DNA of 64,000 nucleotides, from positions 360,772,175 through 360,836,174 of the forward strand of contig OW240912.1 of the NCBI GenBank assembly GCA_933207985.1, read 5' to 3'. Positions 19,301 to 30,200 of this stretch are shown here, in pieces. The notes beneath the pieces are model-generated. The model was given only the letters and a program-made list of their open reading frames with translations. It was not told the origin of the DNA and searched no databases. The DNA is from Pelobates cultripes (taxonomy: Eukaryota; Chordata; Amphibia; Anura; Pelobatidae). Made by a program: the position numbers and the translations under genes. Every line of letters begins with the position of its first letter. Positions within the stretch are counted from its first letter, which is position 1.

Positions 19301-21493
19301 GAATGTGAAACTGGCACTGGATATTGAGATCGCCACCTACAGGAAGATGCTGGAAGGAGAGGAGGGCAGGTGAGTGCAATATCCTACTTAGAGTTTACTA
19401 GGTCTTCACACAAACCGTACATTCATCAGGTTTCTAACTGTGGACCTACATCATTATGTTCCTATATGTTCTCATTATTGAGTCTTTTAGCAGGACACAT
19501 TTTAGTTGCAATCTCTTAATTTCGATCTCAACATCTCAGTTCTTTAATCTGCTCTTTATTGTTTTATTCTGTAATAGTAATCTTCTGCATCAAATCTTAA
19601 ATTCTAAAACAATGCACCTGTATCAGACATTATAGCAGTACTTTCACTTCCTTTGATTTGTAATACATGTTTAGTTATTCCCATAATAACAAATATGTGT
19701 TTGCGAGAAAGTTGTGGAAATAGCAACAAGCATTAAAGGAGAAGTAGAAAATTAGAAAGACAAATATATGCTTTGAACGTTAGAGGTACTCCTGGCTATT
19801 TAGATTTATGCCCCCGTTTCTAACTCAAATAAAACAGTTTCACTTACCTTTAATTCCATTCCATGACAGTCTTTCTAAGGCCGCCAGTCCATTCCTGTCT
19901 GANNNNNNNNNNNNNNNNNNNNNNNNNNNNNNNNNNNNNNNNNNNNNNNNNNNNNNNNNNNNNNNNNNNNNNNNNNNNNNNNNNNNNNNNNNNNNNNNNN
20001 NNGATCATCATGACTGAATATCTTAACCAATATTCTTTAGAGAAGCATTCAGGGCCTACTGAACACATAGATATAGATATCTCCACACGGTGCCAATCAT
20101 CATCTCTTCATAGAAATGCATTTTTTCAATACATCTTTATGGAGAGCATACAGCATCTTCACACACAGCCTGAGGATTCTGAACGTCGGCCTTGCCAGGC
20201 TTGCAGCTTCTAAAGGAGCGATGTAAACATTGCCTTTTCTTAGACAAGGCAGTGTTTACATTGTAGAGATTGCAGTGAAGTCTCATTTCATCTAAACACT
20301 ATATTGAGTTGCAGTTGTTCTGGTGCTAAGAGTGTCCATTTAAAAGGTAGTATTAAATGGTATCAGAATATTGATTATTGGTGCTACGCCTCATGTTGTT
20401 TTTATTGAAAATAACTATTTTTTAACAAAAGGAAAATGCTTATTTTTGCAAATTGTTACTGGGTCATGTGACCGGACTGTCTACATGATAGCCTTTATAA
20501 GTTATGGATATACTTATTTTGGTATACAGGACTGAGTCCTCACAGGCAGCCAAAACATTATTTTTCTCGAGGATGACAGACTCCCAGTAAACATTGGGCA
20601 CATACCAGCTGTTTTAACATTTGTTACATGGTCGTTGCAAAGAAGAACACATATTACAGACGTAGTAACTCACTAAGGTTCTAAAATAAAAAAATAAAAA
20701 ACTATACATTTCAAATAGAATTCCGAATGTTAAAGAACTATAAATTTGAAATCAAATGCCATTACATTATTACCACATATTATTCAACCAAATGTGAGAA
20801 AGTAATTTAGTGCTAAACTAATACTTTTTTTGTTGTTTTGTTTTAGGTTGACTGCACATGACTCTGTTAATATATGTAAGTGAATATTTAAACAATTTAA
20901 TTAAATGTTAATGAGGACATATGCATACATAGTTTAAGTGTGTAACTCACTTGTTAACGTCACACTTTAAATTCTGAATAAGGTACATTATCACTTTCCT
21001 CTTTCCAGTGTTAAATTGATTAATACATTGTTTTACACTGTAGGCAATTTTAGTAACAATTGCTGATTATCATGTAACACACAAACACGTGGTCACCCAC
21101 ACATACATATACAAATGTGCTTAGTAATGTGCATACTCAATATGTGTAACAGATCTTAATGTAAACTTTTAAGTAAAATAGAGACTATAATAAAATGCAT
21201 TTTAATAGTTTTTTTTAAGAACTCTAAAATGGCTGCTTCTTTGGTTGAAGATTTCAGTCCAGTCAAGTACAAATAGTTAACTTTCTACATCCATGTTTTT
21301 CATCAACATTTTTAACATTCTACATTCATGTCTTTCAGCTGTGCTACATTCTAGCACTGGAGGAAAATCCAGCTCAGGAGGGAAGTCCCATGGTACAAGT
21401 GATCATAAGGGAGGATTCAGTGCAAGCAGTGGGAGGAGCTTTAGCCACCTTGGCAAAAGCAAACACAGCTCTGGCCACGGACACCACTGCTAA
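16316..21493 (+). CDS. Type II keratin, gene A (nine exons, 504 aa)
   Basis: Coding exons are 16316-16768, 17585-17793, 18125-18185, 18288-18383, 18588-18752, 18835-18960, 19149-19369, 20847-20875 and 21339-21493, all with AG/GT borders and an open frame (1515 nt). Sizes 209/61/96/165/126/221 match vertebrate type II keratin exons 2-7. The His/Ser/Gly-rich head (about 1-132) ends in the type II H1 motif [16 protein letters not shown]. The rod (about 133-443) starts [20 protein letters not shown] and ends in [17 protein letters not shown]. The 61-aa tail ends HGHHC. It should heterodimerise with a type I keratin to form cytoplasmic filaments in epithelium. A is the most diverged of the four (for example Asn rather than His in SSYNTL, and Leu rather than Ser after ISDT). 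A 100-N gap lies in intron 7. Orthology to a named keratin is not claimed. Confidence 0.95.
17240..17375. mobile_element. Short hAT-type MITE in intron 1 of gene A
   Basis: A 136-bp palindromic element (TAGGCAACCTTCAGCACTCC side, GGATGCCTGTCTCTG side) is flanked by the 8-bp duplication GTCTAGAG (17232-17239 and 17376-17383). The same insertion is in intron 1 of B, C and D, so it predates the amplification. Confidence 0.75.
19903..20002. other. Assembly gap (100 N) in intron 7 of gene A
   Basis: Exactly 100 N. In C the flanking sequences (CATTCCTGTCTGA and GATCATCAT) are directly adjacent, so the gap may hold little or nothing. Confidence 0.99.
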
Positions 21494-21731
21494 AGTAGAA
21501 GCTAGCCACGTCTCTACATATATTAGAGCAAAAGTGAAAGTATAGAATGTAGTGAAATCACTGGCACTATATATTATCAATCTGCTATATTGATCTGTTT
21601 GGTATTCACTATCCATAGATCATTCTCATTTGCAAACTCAAAATATTTCTATTCCCCATCTTCTCTTAGGATAATCCTCACTCATGTGTTGTAAATATAA
21701 GCTTTACTACAAACCTGTACTGTTTCTCTTC

Positions 21732-21737
21732 AATAAA
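21732..21737 (+). terminator. Polyadenylation signal, keratin gene A
   Basis: AATAAA in CTTCAATAAAATGG lies 238 bp after the stop codon and is conserved in B and C. Confidence 0.85.
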
Positions 21738-22443
21738 ATGGTATTCATTCAACAATGCTTGACAACATTGTGTTTATTGTAAATTGTTTAAGAATTAACA
21801 CATTATGTCATTATGTGTCATAGGAAGATTTATCATAGGCGATAAAAATTCTATACAATTAAATACTAGATTGTGGTGTTGCGCACGTCATCATGGCCTT
21901 GATTTAATATTTTTAGATAAGCTTTTAAAAAGATTCAGTTTATTTTTTTATAAACTTTTAAAATTATTTCATTTTTTTAAAACATAATTAGATTTTGTTT
22001 CCATACATTTATTAACTTTTTATGTATGACGTAATTTCGATTAGTAAATATTTAGAAAAAAAAATTTGCCAAAAAATATTAAATAATTTGTATAGCTTTT
22101 CTAAAATATTCAATCATTGGAGCAGCTTATCTAAAAATATTAAATGAAGCCCTATACTAGAGTTTATCACATCACACATTACTGTTTTATTAAATATGAC
22201 TGGGCACTAGGGCTATATATGAATTGACTAAACCTCAAAACATAGTGTTCATTCCTTGCACAGTATAAAAATACCCCTCTAGAATGCATTGCATGATTTA
22301 TGTTCCCAAAACGTTTATCCTTCATCTCCCACTTTCTGTTAGTGCCTGTTGTAGTGGATTCTAAACTAATTTCAGGATTTTCCATGTTATATGATTTTGC
22401 AAGATATTCACAAAATGTATTAGTGAAACAAAAATAAGACTTA
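21738..22443. other. Downstream flank of gene A
   Basis: AT-rich sequence aligning with the 3' flanks of B (32419-33110) and C (44774-45478). No gene was recognised. Confidence 0.6.
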
Positions 22444-24050
22444 CAAGTGATACTCGAAAAATTTGAATATCGTGCAAAAGTTCATTTATTTCAGTAAAGC
22501 AACGTAAAAGGGGAAACTAATATATGAGATAGACGCATTACATGCAAAGCAAGATAGTTCAAGCCATGATTTGTCATAAGTGCAATGAATATGGCTTACA
22601 GCTCATGAAAACCCCAATCCACAATCTCAGTAAATTAGAATATTACATGCAATCAATACAACAAGGAGTGTACATAGAACAATATTGGACCTCTGAAAAG
22701 TATAAGCATGCATATGGACTCAGTACTTGGTTTGGGCCCCTTTTGCAGGAATTACTGCCTCAATGTGGCGTGGCATGGAAGCTATCAGCCTGTGGCACTG
22801 CTGAGGTGTTATGGAAGACCAGGATGCTTCAATAGCGGCCTTCAGCTCTTCTGCATTGTTCGGTCTCATGTCTCTCATCTTTCTCTTGGCAATGCCCCAT
22901 AGATATTCAATCCGATTTAGGTCAGGTGAGTTTGCTGATCTATCAAGCACGGTAATCCCACGGTCATTGAACCAGGCTTTGGTGCTTTTGGCAGTGTGGG
23001 CAGGTACCAAGTAGTGCTGGAAAATGAAGTCAGCATCCCCATATAGCTTGTCTGTGGAAGGAAGCATGAAGTGCTCCAAAATCTCCTGGTAGATGGCTGC
23101 GTTGACCCTGGACTTAATGAAGCACAGTGGACCAACACCAGCAGATGACATGGCTCCCCAAATCAACACAGACTGTGGAAACTTCACACTGGACTTCAAG
23201 CATCTTGCAGTGTGTGCCTCTCCATTCTTCCTCCAGAGTCTGGGTCCTTGTTTTCCATATGAGATGCAAATGTTGCTCTCATCAGAAATGAGGACTTTGG
23301 ACCACCGAGCAATAGACCAGGTCTGTTTTTCTTTAGCCCAGGTAAGATGCTTCTGACGTTGTTTGTTGTTCAGGAGCGGCTTTGCAAGAGGAATACGACA
23401 TCTGAAGCCCATGTCCAGGATCCATCTGTGTGTGGTGGATCTTGATGCACTGACTCCAGCCTCAGTCCATTCCTTGTGAAAGTCCCCAACACATTTGAAT
23501 GGCCTTTTCCTGACAATCCTCTCCAGGCTGTCGTCATCCCTGCTGCTTGTGCACCTTTTTCTTCCACACTTTTCCCTTCCACATAACTTTCTATTAATGT
23601 GCTTTGATACAGCACTTTGGGAACATCCAACTTCCTTCGCAATTACTTTTTGAGGCTTTCCCTCCTTATGGAGGGTGTCAATGATGGTTTTCTGCACAAC
23701 TGTCAGGTCAGCAGTCTTCCCCATGATTGTGATTCCTATTGAATCAGACTGAGAGACCATTTAAAGGCTCAGAAACCTTTTGCAAGTGTTATGGCTTACT
23801 TAGCTGATTAGAGTGGGACACTGTGAGCCTAGAATAGTGCACCTTTTCACAATATTCTAATTTACTGAGATTGTGGATTTGGGGTTTTCATGAGCTGTAA
23901 GCCATAATCATCGCACTTATGACAAATCACGGCTTGAACTATCTTGCTTTGCATGTAATGCGTCTATCTCATATTAGTTTCACCTTTTACGTTGCATTAC
24001 TGAAATAAATGAACTTTTGCACGATATTCTAATTTTTTGAGTATCACCTG
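22444..24050 (-). mobile_element. Tc1-like (DD34E-type) transposon downstream of gene A
   Basis: It has long inverted repeats: CAAGTGATACTCGAAAAATT at the left and a GAGTATCACCTG end at the right, with about 160 bp of inverted similarity including CAAAAGTTCATTTATTTCAG. TA flanks both ends (22442-22443 and 24051-24052). It carries one transposase gene on the - strand. The same insertion is present downstream of B and C. Confidence 0.9.
22720..23760 (-). CDS. Tc1-like transposase, full-length but catalytic Asp lost
   Basis: A continuous 346-codon frame. An ATG at codon 13 (MGKTADLTVVQKT) may be the real start. The N-terminal paired-type helix-turn-helix region (about 14-120) includes CSQSAVSKHINRKL. 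The catalytic triad is Asp160 (LISDES), position 250 and Glu285 (LNRIEYLWG), spaced as in DD34E Tc1 enzymes. Position 250 is Tyr (TAC), whereas the copies downstream of B and C keep Asp (GAC) in FHQDLAPAHTAKS. Tc1 transposases need all three acids for strand cleavage, so this long frame should be inactive. It lies antisense to the keratin genes. Confidence 0.85.
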   Translation of the reverse strand: MVSQSDSIGITIMGKTADLTVVQKTIIDTLHKEGKPQKVIAKEVGCSQSAVSKHINRKLCGREKCGRKRCTSSRDDDSLERIVRKRPFKCVGDFHKEWTEAGVSASRSTTHRWILDMGFRCRIPLAKPLLNNKQRQKHLTWAKEKQTWSIARWSKVLISDESNICISYGKQGPRLWRKNGEAHTARCLKSSVKFPQSVLIWGAMSSAGVGPLCFIKSRVNAAIYQEILEHFMLPSTDKLYGDADFIFQHYLVPAHTAKSTKAWFNDRGITVLDRSANSPDLNRIEYLWGIAKRKMRDMRPNNAEELKAAIEASWSSITPQQCHRLIASMPRHIEAVIPAKGAQTKY

Positions 24051-25354
24051 TACTTATTGGTTTTATTGTAAAAGAACTGGTGACTCTCATATGATACCTG
24101 CCAAAGCACAGGTAGGAATAGAAAAGATTACCATTCCAGAACAAGTTTGTACTTTTTCCATCCTATCATCTTCTTAAAAGAGACATATGAGATAAAGTGC
24201 TTTTCTGTTAGTTTAAAAAGAAGGCACTCAGAAAAGTATGATCAGTCGGCAGAGTCCTGACCAAAAACTCAAATGGCTTTTCTTTTCATTTGTGAAATGT
24301 ACTTTATGATGAAGTGTAGTTGCAGAGATAAGCACAATCATACAATTAAAACACTCTTTCTCGTTTAGCTTGTCTACTGCACAGTTAACTATTAAAAGAA
24401 AGTGGTTGGATGTCTCAGCCCAAACTACATATCTAAAGACATATCTCCCTATTCCCACACTATACATTTATCTGTCCCAAACTTTGTGTATCTTCCCATA
24501 ACTCCTCCTCCCCCCATTTGAGGACTTCTATATAAAGCCCAATTTGTATGTCTCTCACCATATCACCTTTTCCTCCACAAGTTGTGGAGTATATTTTTGG
24601 TGTAGCCTTCTGCAAAACATGTTTTTATTTTTTTGGTGCAAAAATCGGAAAGATTTGATCATGCAGAAATATAACATATCAATGAGGATAAAACTGCATA
24701 TTAATGAGGCTAAAAACTGCATCATTTGCGAAGACTCCCAAATATGACATCTTAGCTTTGTTGATGCTGGTCATGGTGTCTAGTGGATCGTAAGTATACT
24801 TATCTGAAGCATTACTTCACAGCCACAACCATTTTAATCCTGATGAACAACTTCATCTGCCATGAGCTGTGTTAGTGTGTGAAAGTTTTGGCTGAGTTAC
24901 ATGTCAAGTCTTCTTGCCTTTACGTGCCATATCTGCTGACGGGATTTGTACAGAAACATTTTGCCAAATTACAGTGGTAGCATGGTGATAACATTTACAT
25001 TAGTCAGACTGGCCAAAAAAGGTTTCAAGAATGCCAAGATAAAGTGATACAAGGCTGTTGTCTGCAAAAAAAGTGCAAACAAGCTCAAGTTCTCATGGGT
25101 TTTTCCTCTGGTTAAATCAGAATTTCACTTTCTTTAAAGAACTGTCACCGCAAAACTATGTTTAATATCATAACACTGTCATCAATGTGAAATTTGATAA
25201 AATGCATTTTTTGTTAAATATTTGCTGCAGGGAAATAATATATTTCATTAGTAGATAAGAAACATTTAAATGACTATTTCTTCAAACATAAAAGTCAAGA
25301 TTTGAAAAAAATATGGCAGAATAAATTGGCAAGCAATCCATTACTTAAAGTACT
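24051..25354. other. Intergenic spacer between genes A and B
   Basis: It aligns with the B-C and C-D spacers, but relative to them it lacks a ~330-bp block present at 34784-35118 and has extra sequence around 24590-24830. A TATATAAAG near 24530 looks TATA-like, but no first exon follows that I can recognise. No other gene is seen. Confidence 0.5.
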
Positions 25355-25358
25355 TTAA

Positions 25359-26218
25359 CCCCTTAAGACCTGGCCAATTGTAGAAGTTGTCATCAAAACA
25401 AACTGTAAACAAAACCTTTAATTTGCGCTACATGTATGTTCAGGCGTAATTCACCTATTCAAACTTAGCGTTCATATTTGATTGTGTGTGAAAAATGCAA
25501 AAAAATAAATTGAACGCTCATTTTGGCCAGTGTTTGTGACTAAGTGGCTACTAAAAAAGACTGGACATACCTCATTTGTATTACCCTGCGTTGTCTACTT
25601 TTGCAAATGGTATGCCATCATGGGGCTAATTCTCATTCCTGAGCTACCATAAGGTCTCAAAGGCAACATAACCAATAGGGGAAATTTCAATGTGAAAAAA
25701 GTAAATTCGAGCCTTATATTTGACTCAGTAACTTTTGAAAACACCATAAAACCTGTACATAGGGGGTACTGTTATACTCAGGAGACTACGCCGATCACAA
25801 ATATTAGTGTTTTAAAATAGTAAACTGTATCACAACAATTATACCATCCGTGAAAGTACAATTTGTGTGTTAAAAATGCAAACAACTGAATTTTGACTGA
25901 CTATTTCATCGTTGAGATATGTTTTACTATTTTTAAAAGCTAATATTTGTGTCCAGCGAAGTCTCCCGAGTAAAACAGTAACCCCCATATACAGGTTTTA
26001 TGGTGTCCTAGAAAGTTACAGGGTTAAATTGCGGGCATGCGAGTCAAATTCTCTGGACTTTCTGCCTGGGTTGTCGGGCAGGTCCCTCAGATTGTAATTA
26101 ATAAAATGACTTGATTATGTAAAAATATTATATACATATATTTGTAGAATTTAAATACATATGTATATGTATGTGTATAAATACAACATTTTTTTAAATT
26201 ATTTTTTATTTACATATA

Positions 26219-26270
<52 letters not shown>

Positions 26271-26974
26271 TGTAGGTAGATAGATAGAGATACATATATG
26301 CATTTATAACGTCATTCTAAATGTACTTGGAATTTAATATAGATGTTTATTAATGTATATTAATATCAAAATACAGTTAGAACAATATTTTTTAAATATT
26401 TTTAAAAATATTTATTTATTTCATTTTTTTCAATTTATTTATTAATTATTATTATTATATATAATTATATATATGTAAAATTAACATCATTCTAAGTGTA
26501 TTTTAATATTAATAGACACATAATTTATATATATATATTAATATTAAAATACACCTTTCTTAATGTTGTATTTATGTGTATGTGTACATAAAAGTACTTA
26601 GATCATATATATATATATATATATGAACCGAGTATTTTTATTTACTTTATTAAACATTTTATTCCCTTTTTAAACCTTTATAAACTTTTTTGCAGGCATT
26701 AGGGGGACTGCCTGAGAGCTCAGGCAGGCCCCCTGCAGTCAGTGCAAAGCCGGCTATTCCGGTCATGTGATCACAAAGACCGTTTTGCCGGGGGAACCGG
26801 ATCAGCCAGAGGAAGTGTGCCTGAGCTCCCAGACAGACCCCAGAATAGTGACTGCTGTTGGGGGGAAGTTCAGGGACCCGGTAAGTACAAAGAATGGCGA
26901 GGACGTTCTATGCCAACATCCGGCGTTTTGGACCACCACAAAATGGAAGTCATGGAACGCCCGTCCTTACGGGG
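25359..26974. mobile_element. TTAA-flanked piggyBac-like element upstream of gene B (1616 bp)
   Basis: It is inserted at TTAA, duplicated at 25355-25358 and 26975-26978. Ends are CCCCTTAAGACC and CGTCCTTACGGGG, the inverted-repeat type (CCCCTTAAGGAC) of frog piggyBac-like elements. Gene A has the intact single TTAA at the corresponding place (16059-16062). No transposase frame is seen. The interior holds AT-rich tracts, including a TA microsatellite at 26220-26268. Confidence 0.85.
26220..26268. repeat. (TA)n microsatellite
   Basis: An uninterrupted TA dinucleotide run within the TTAA element. It is shorter in the C copy (about 36990-37018). Confidence 0.95.
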
Positions 26975-27133
26975 TTAAACTAATGGAAGCCAACAATAAA
27001 TGCATTGAGCTTTGATGACATAGGTGTGTTAAAGTTTTATTTACGTGAAATCAGACAGCAATAATACTCCCAAACAATGATCATAGCAACTAATAACATT
27101 ATTTTTGGTGAGCGAGCCAACACCCATTGGAAG

Positions 27134-27141
27134 TATAAAAA
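27134..27141 (+). promoter_or_regulatory. TATA box, keratin gene B
   Basis: TATAAAAA lies 98 bp before the ATG, with the same spacing as in A and C. The proximal promoter (CAAACAATGATCATAGC, GGTGAGCGAGCC) is retained downstream of the TTAA insertion. Confidence 0.85.
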
Positions 27142-27231
27142 GAGTGAGTTTTTGTCTGGAAGATGTGAATCGCCTAAGCAGACTTAACGTGACCTCTACA
27201 TCCTTACATCTCCTCTGCAAGAATTAACATC

Positions 27232-30200
27232 ATGTCTCATCACTCCATCCTTGGTACCTCTGGACACAAGAAATTCAGCTCCTGTTCAATGGCTTCTCCA
27301 AAACATGGCAGCTCTTACCACACATTATCTCACTCCTCCAAATCAGCAGCTCATGGTCATAAGACACTGCATTGCTTTAGCAGCAGAAGTGCCCATAGTA
27401 TGGGTTCCAGGGGAAACAAGATCTCAATGGGAAGCTGCCATTCTGGGAAAACTGGACACGCATCTGGACATGGATCTGGATATGGATCTGGTTTCGGTAT
27501 TGGAGGTATTGGTTATGGATTTGGGGGATCTGGTTGCTCTGGAGGTATCAACAACGTTACTGTGAACCAAGGTCTTCTGGCTCCTCTCAACCTGGAGATC
27601 GACCCAAGCATTCAGCGAGTGAGGACTGAAGAGAAGAATCAGATTAGGGGACTGAATGACAAATTTGCTTCTTTCATTGACAAGGTGAGATAATTTTAAT
27701 GAATACGTGGAATAAAGAAATAACTTAATTCGTAATATGCGGATGTGCTATTTCTTCTTAAAATAGTTGTGCAAAGTTAAAAAAGGGAAAAAGTTACTTA
27801 ATTTTACACTTCTATAGCCATTTATGCTGATTGTTCTAACTGGTATCAATCAGTGTTTTTATGTCTTAATTTCAAGAGGTTATGAGACAACAAAATTAAA
27901 CTATTTTGCAGTTTACATCAAAATAGTGTGCTTTCAGAAGCATTTTTCCTGCAGAAGCCAATGCCTACTAATATCAGTACTTTTATAAAAAAAAATTCAT
28001 GAATAAAATATTATATATTGCAATTTAAGTGCAATGTAATTACAGCTTGATCTACAATAAGTGTTAACTATTTCATTAGGGTTTTATCTAGATATGCTAT
28101 TACAGAACGAGCTACTAACTTCTGAATGATTTGGGATACAAGTAATGTCTAGAGCAGTGGTAGGCAACCTTCAGCACTCCAGATGGTGTGGACTACATTA
28201 CCTTTAATGCTCTTACAGTCATAATTCTAGCAAAGCAGCAGGGGACATGCATTCCACAACATCTAGAGAGCCAAAGGATGCCTATCTCTGGTATAAAGAC
28301 TTGTATGGGTTACTAAATTTCTATTGCAGTCTAATATTAATAATAATAAAAATACTATTTTCATTACATGCTGAAATAAGGCATGCTTCTATGTCACTTG
28401 TAGAACATTTTACACATTTTCTAAAATATTATTAGACACCTTGTACTAAATATATATGGTTTCTAACAAAAAGTATAAAATTATTTTTTTTCTAGGTTAG
28501 ATTTTTGGAACAGCAGAATAAAATGCTGGAGACAAAGTGGTCTTTATTACAAGAACAGAAAAGTGCCCACATTCAGATAGAACCACTGTTTGAGGCTTTT
28601 ATTGGTAACCTCAGGAGACAGCTGGAGAGTCTGGGATGTGAAAGAGAACGTCTGGACTCTGAAAGGAACAATATGGATCAATCTGTGGAAGAACTAAGGA
28701 GAAGGTATGCTGCTATTTAGATAGTTTATAATATAATAGAATAAATAAATATATTAAATGAATCCACCCGTACTGCAACATCATGGAGTTATTCAGATAT
28801 ATCACGTATATCTGGGAAGAAAATAATAAATGTCTTCAATGTTTGCACAATTTCCAATTTCCAATACATTATTTGTCTATATTTTTGCATGTGCTCTCTT
28901 AAAATGTATTTAAAAGTCCAGTCCACTTTAATATTATTAATAAGAAAATGTAAAGTTAAAAGTTTCTTAAGAAAAAGCACCCTGCATATTTAGAATTCTG
29001 TATGCTTGTTATTAATGTTTAACATTCTATTGTAGATATGAAGAAGAAGTGAACAGACGCACTGCTGCAGAGAATGAGTTTGTTGGAATAAAGAGGGTGA
29101 GTGATATCATACATAAATTGTATCTATATGTAAAAGTATAACAAATATAAACATATATATATAATTTTACTGTTACTATGCATTCATCTATTCTTCAGGA
29201 TGTAGATGCAGCTTTTATAAATAGAGCGGAATTACAAGGAAAGGCTGATTCCCTGAATGAAGAGATCAGTTTCTTGAGGACTCTGTATGATGCGGTAAAT
29301 ATACTTTCACTTTTCTCTGTTGCTAATTTGGAAAGATTTAATATCCATGACATCAGTCATTTTACAAGGAATGCAAAACAAATATGAACTATATTTACAA
29401 CCCCAAATATATCTAAGTAAGTCAGTTTAGAATTCCTTTATGTTAATATGTGAGAAAATTGATTTTTTTACAAACATGCCTTGTCTGTTCTTTGTATCCT
29501 TATAGGAAATAGCACAGCTCCAGGCTCAGATCTCAGACACCTCAGTGGTTGTGTCTATGGATAACAGTCGGGATCTGGACCTGGATGGAATCATTGCTGA
29601 GGTCAGATCTCAATATGAGGACATAGCTAACAGGAGCAGAGCTGAGGCAGAGGCCACGTACCAGTCACGGGTGAGTCTATCCAATTCAAATCATACAGAT
29701 CATTACCTATAAAAAAATGTTTCTATACTAATTTTTCTTTTGCATCTGGCAGTTTGAGGAGCTTCAGACAGCGGCAGGAAGGAATGGGAACAATCTGCAG
29801 AGCAGCAGAGATGAGATCTGTGAATTAAATCGTGCAATTCAGGGACTGAGGGGAGAAATCGACAATGTGAAAGCACAGGTAAAACACATTTTACATCAAG
29901 TGAATAAACCAGGTAGTTGAAGAGATAAAATTAAATAAAATTTAGATTCAGCAAAATCAGCACTTCAATTGATATTGTTAACATTTCCCAACTATATTCA
30001 CTTGAAAAAAGTGACTCTCAAAAACAGAAGTGTAACTACAAGTAATATATTAATGTATAAAAACATTTCAGCGCTCTGCACTTGAATCTGCAATAAATGA
30101 AGCTGAGGAACGTGGAGAATCTGCTGTCAGAGATGCCAAGAGTAAGCTTTCTGAGCTGGAAGGTGCTCTACAAAAGGCCAAGCAGGACATGGCTCGTCAA

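Noticed and set aside
24525..24750. TATATAAAG followed by a short open frame in the A-B spacer, as a possible extra gene
   Set aside because: No keratin-like or other recognisable exon follows, and the B-C spacer lacks most of the segment.
26742..27015. 78- and 82-codon frames just upstream of genes B and C
   Set aside because: They lie in the right part of the TTAA element and are conserved only because the element was duplicated. There is no domain, and the two frames overlap.
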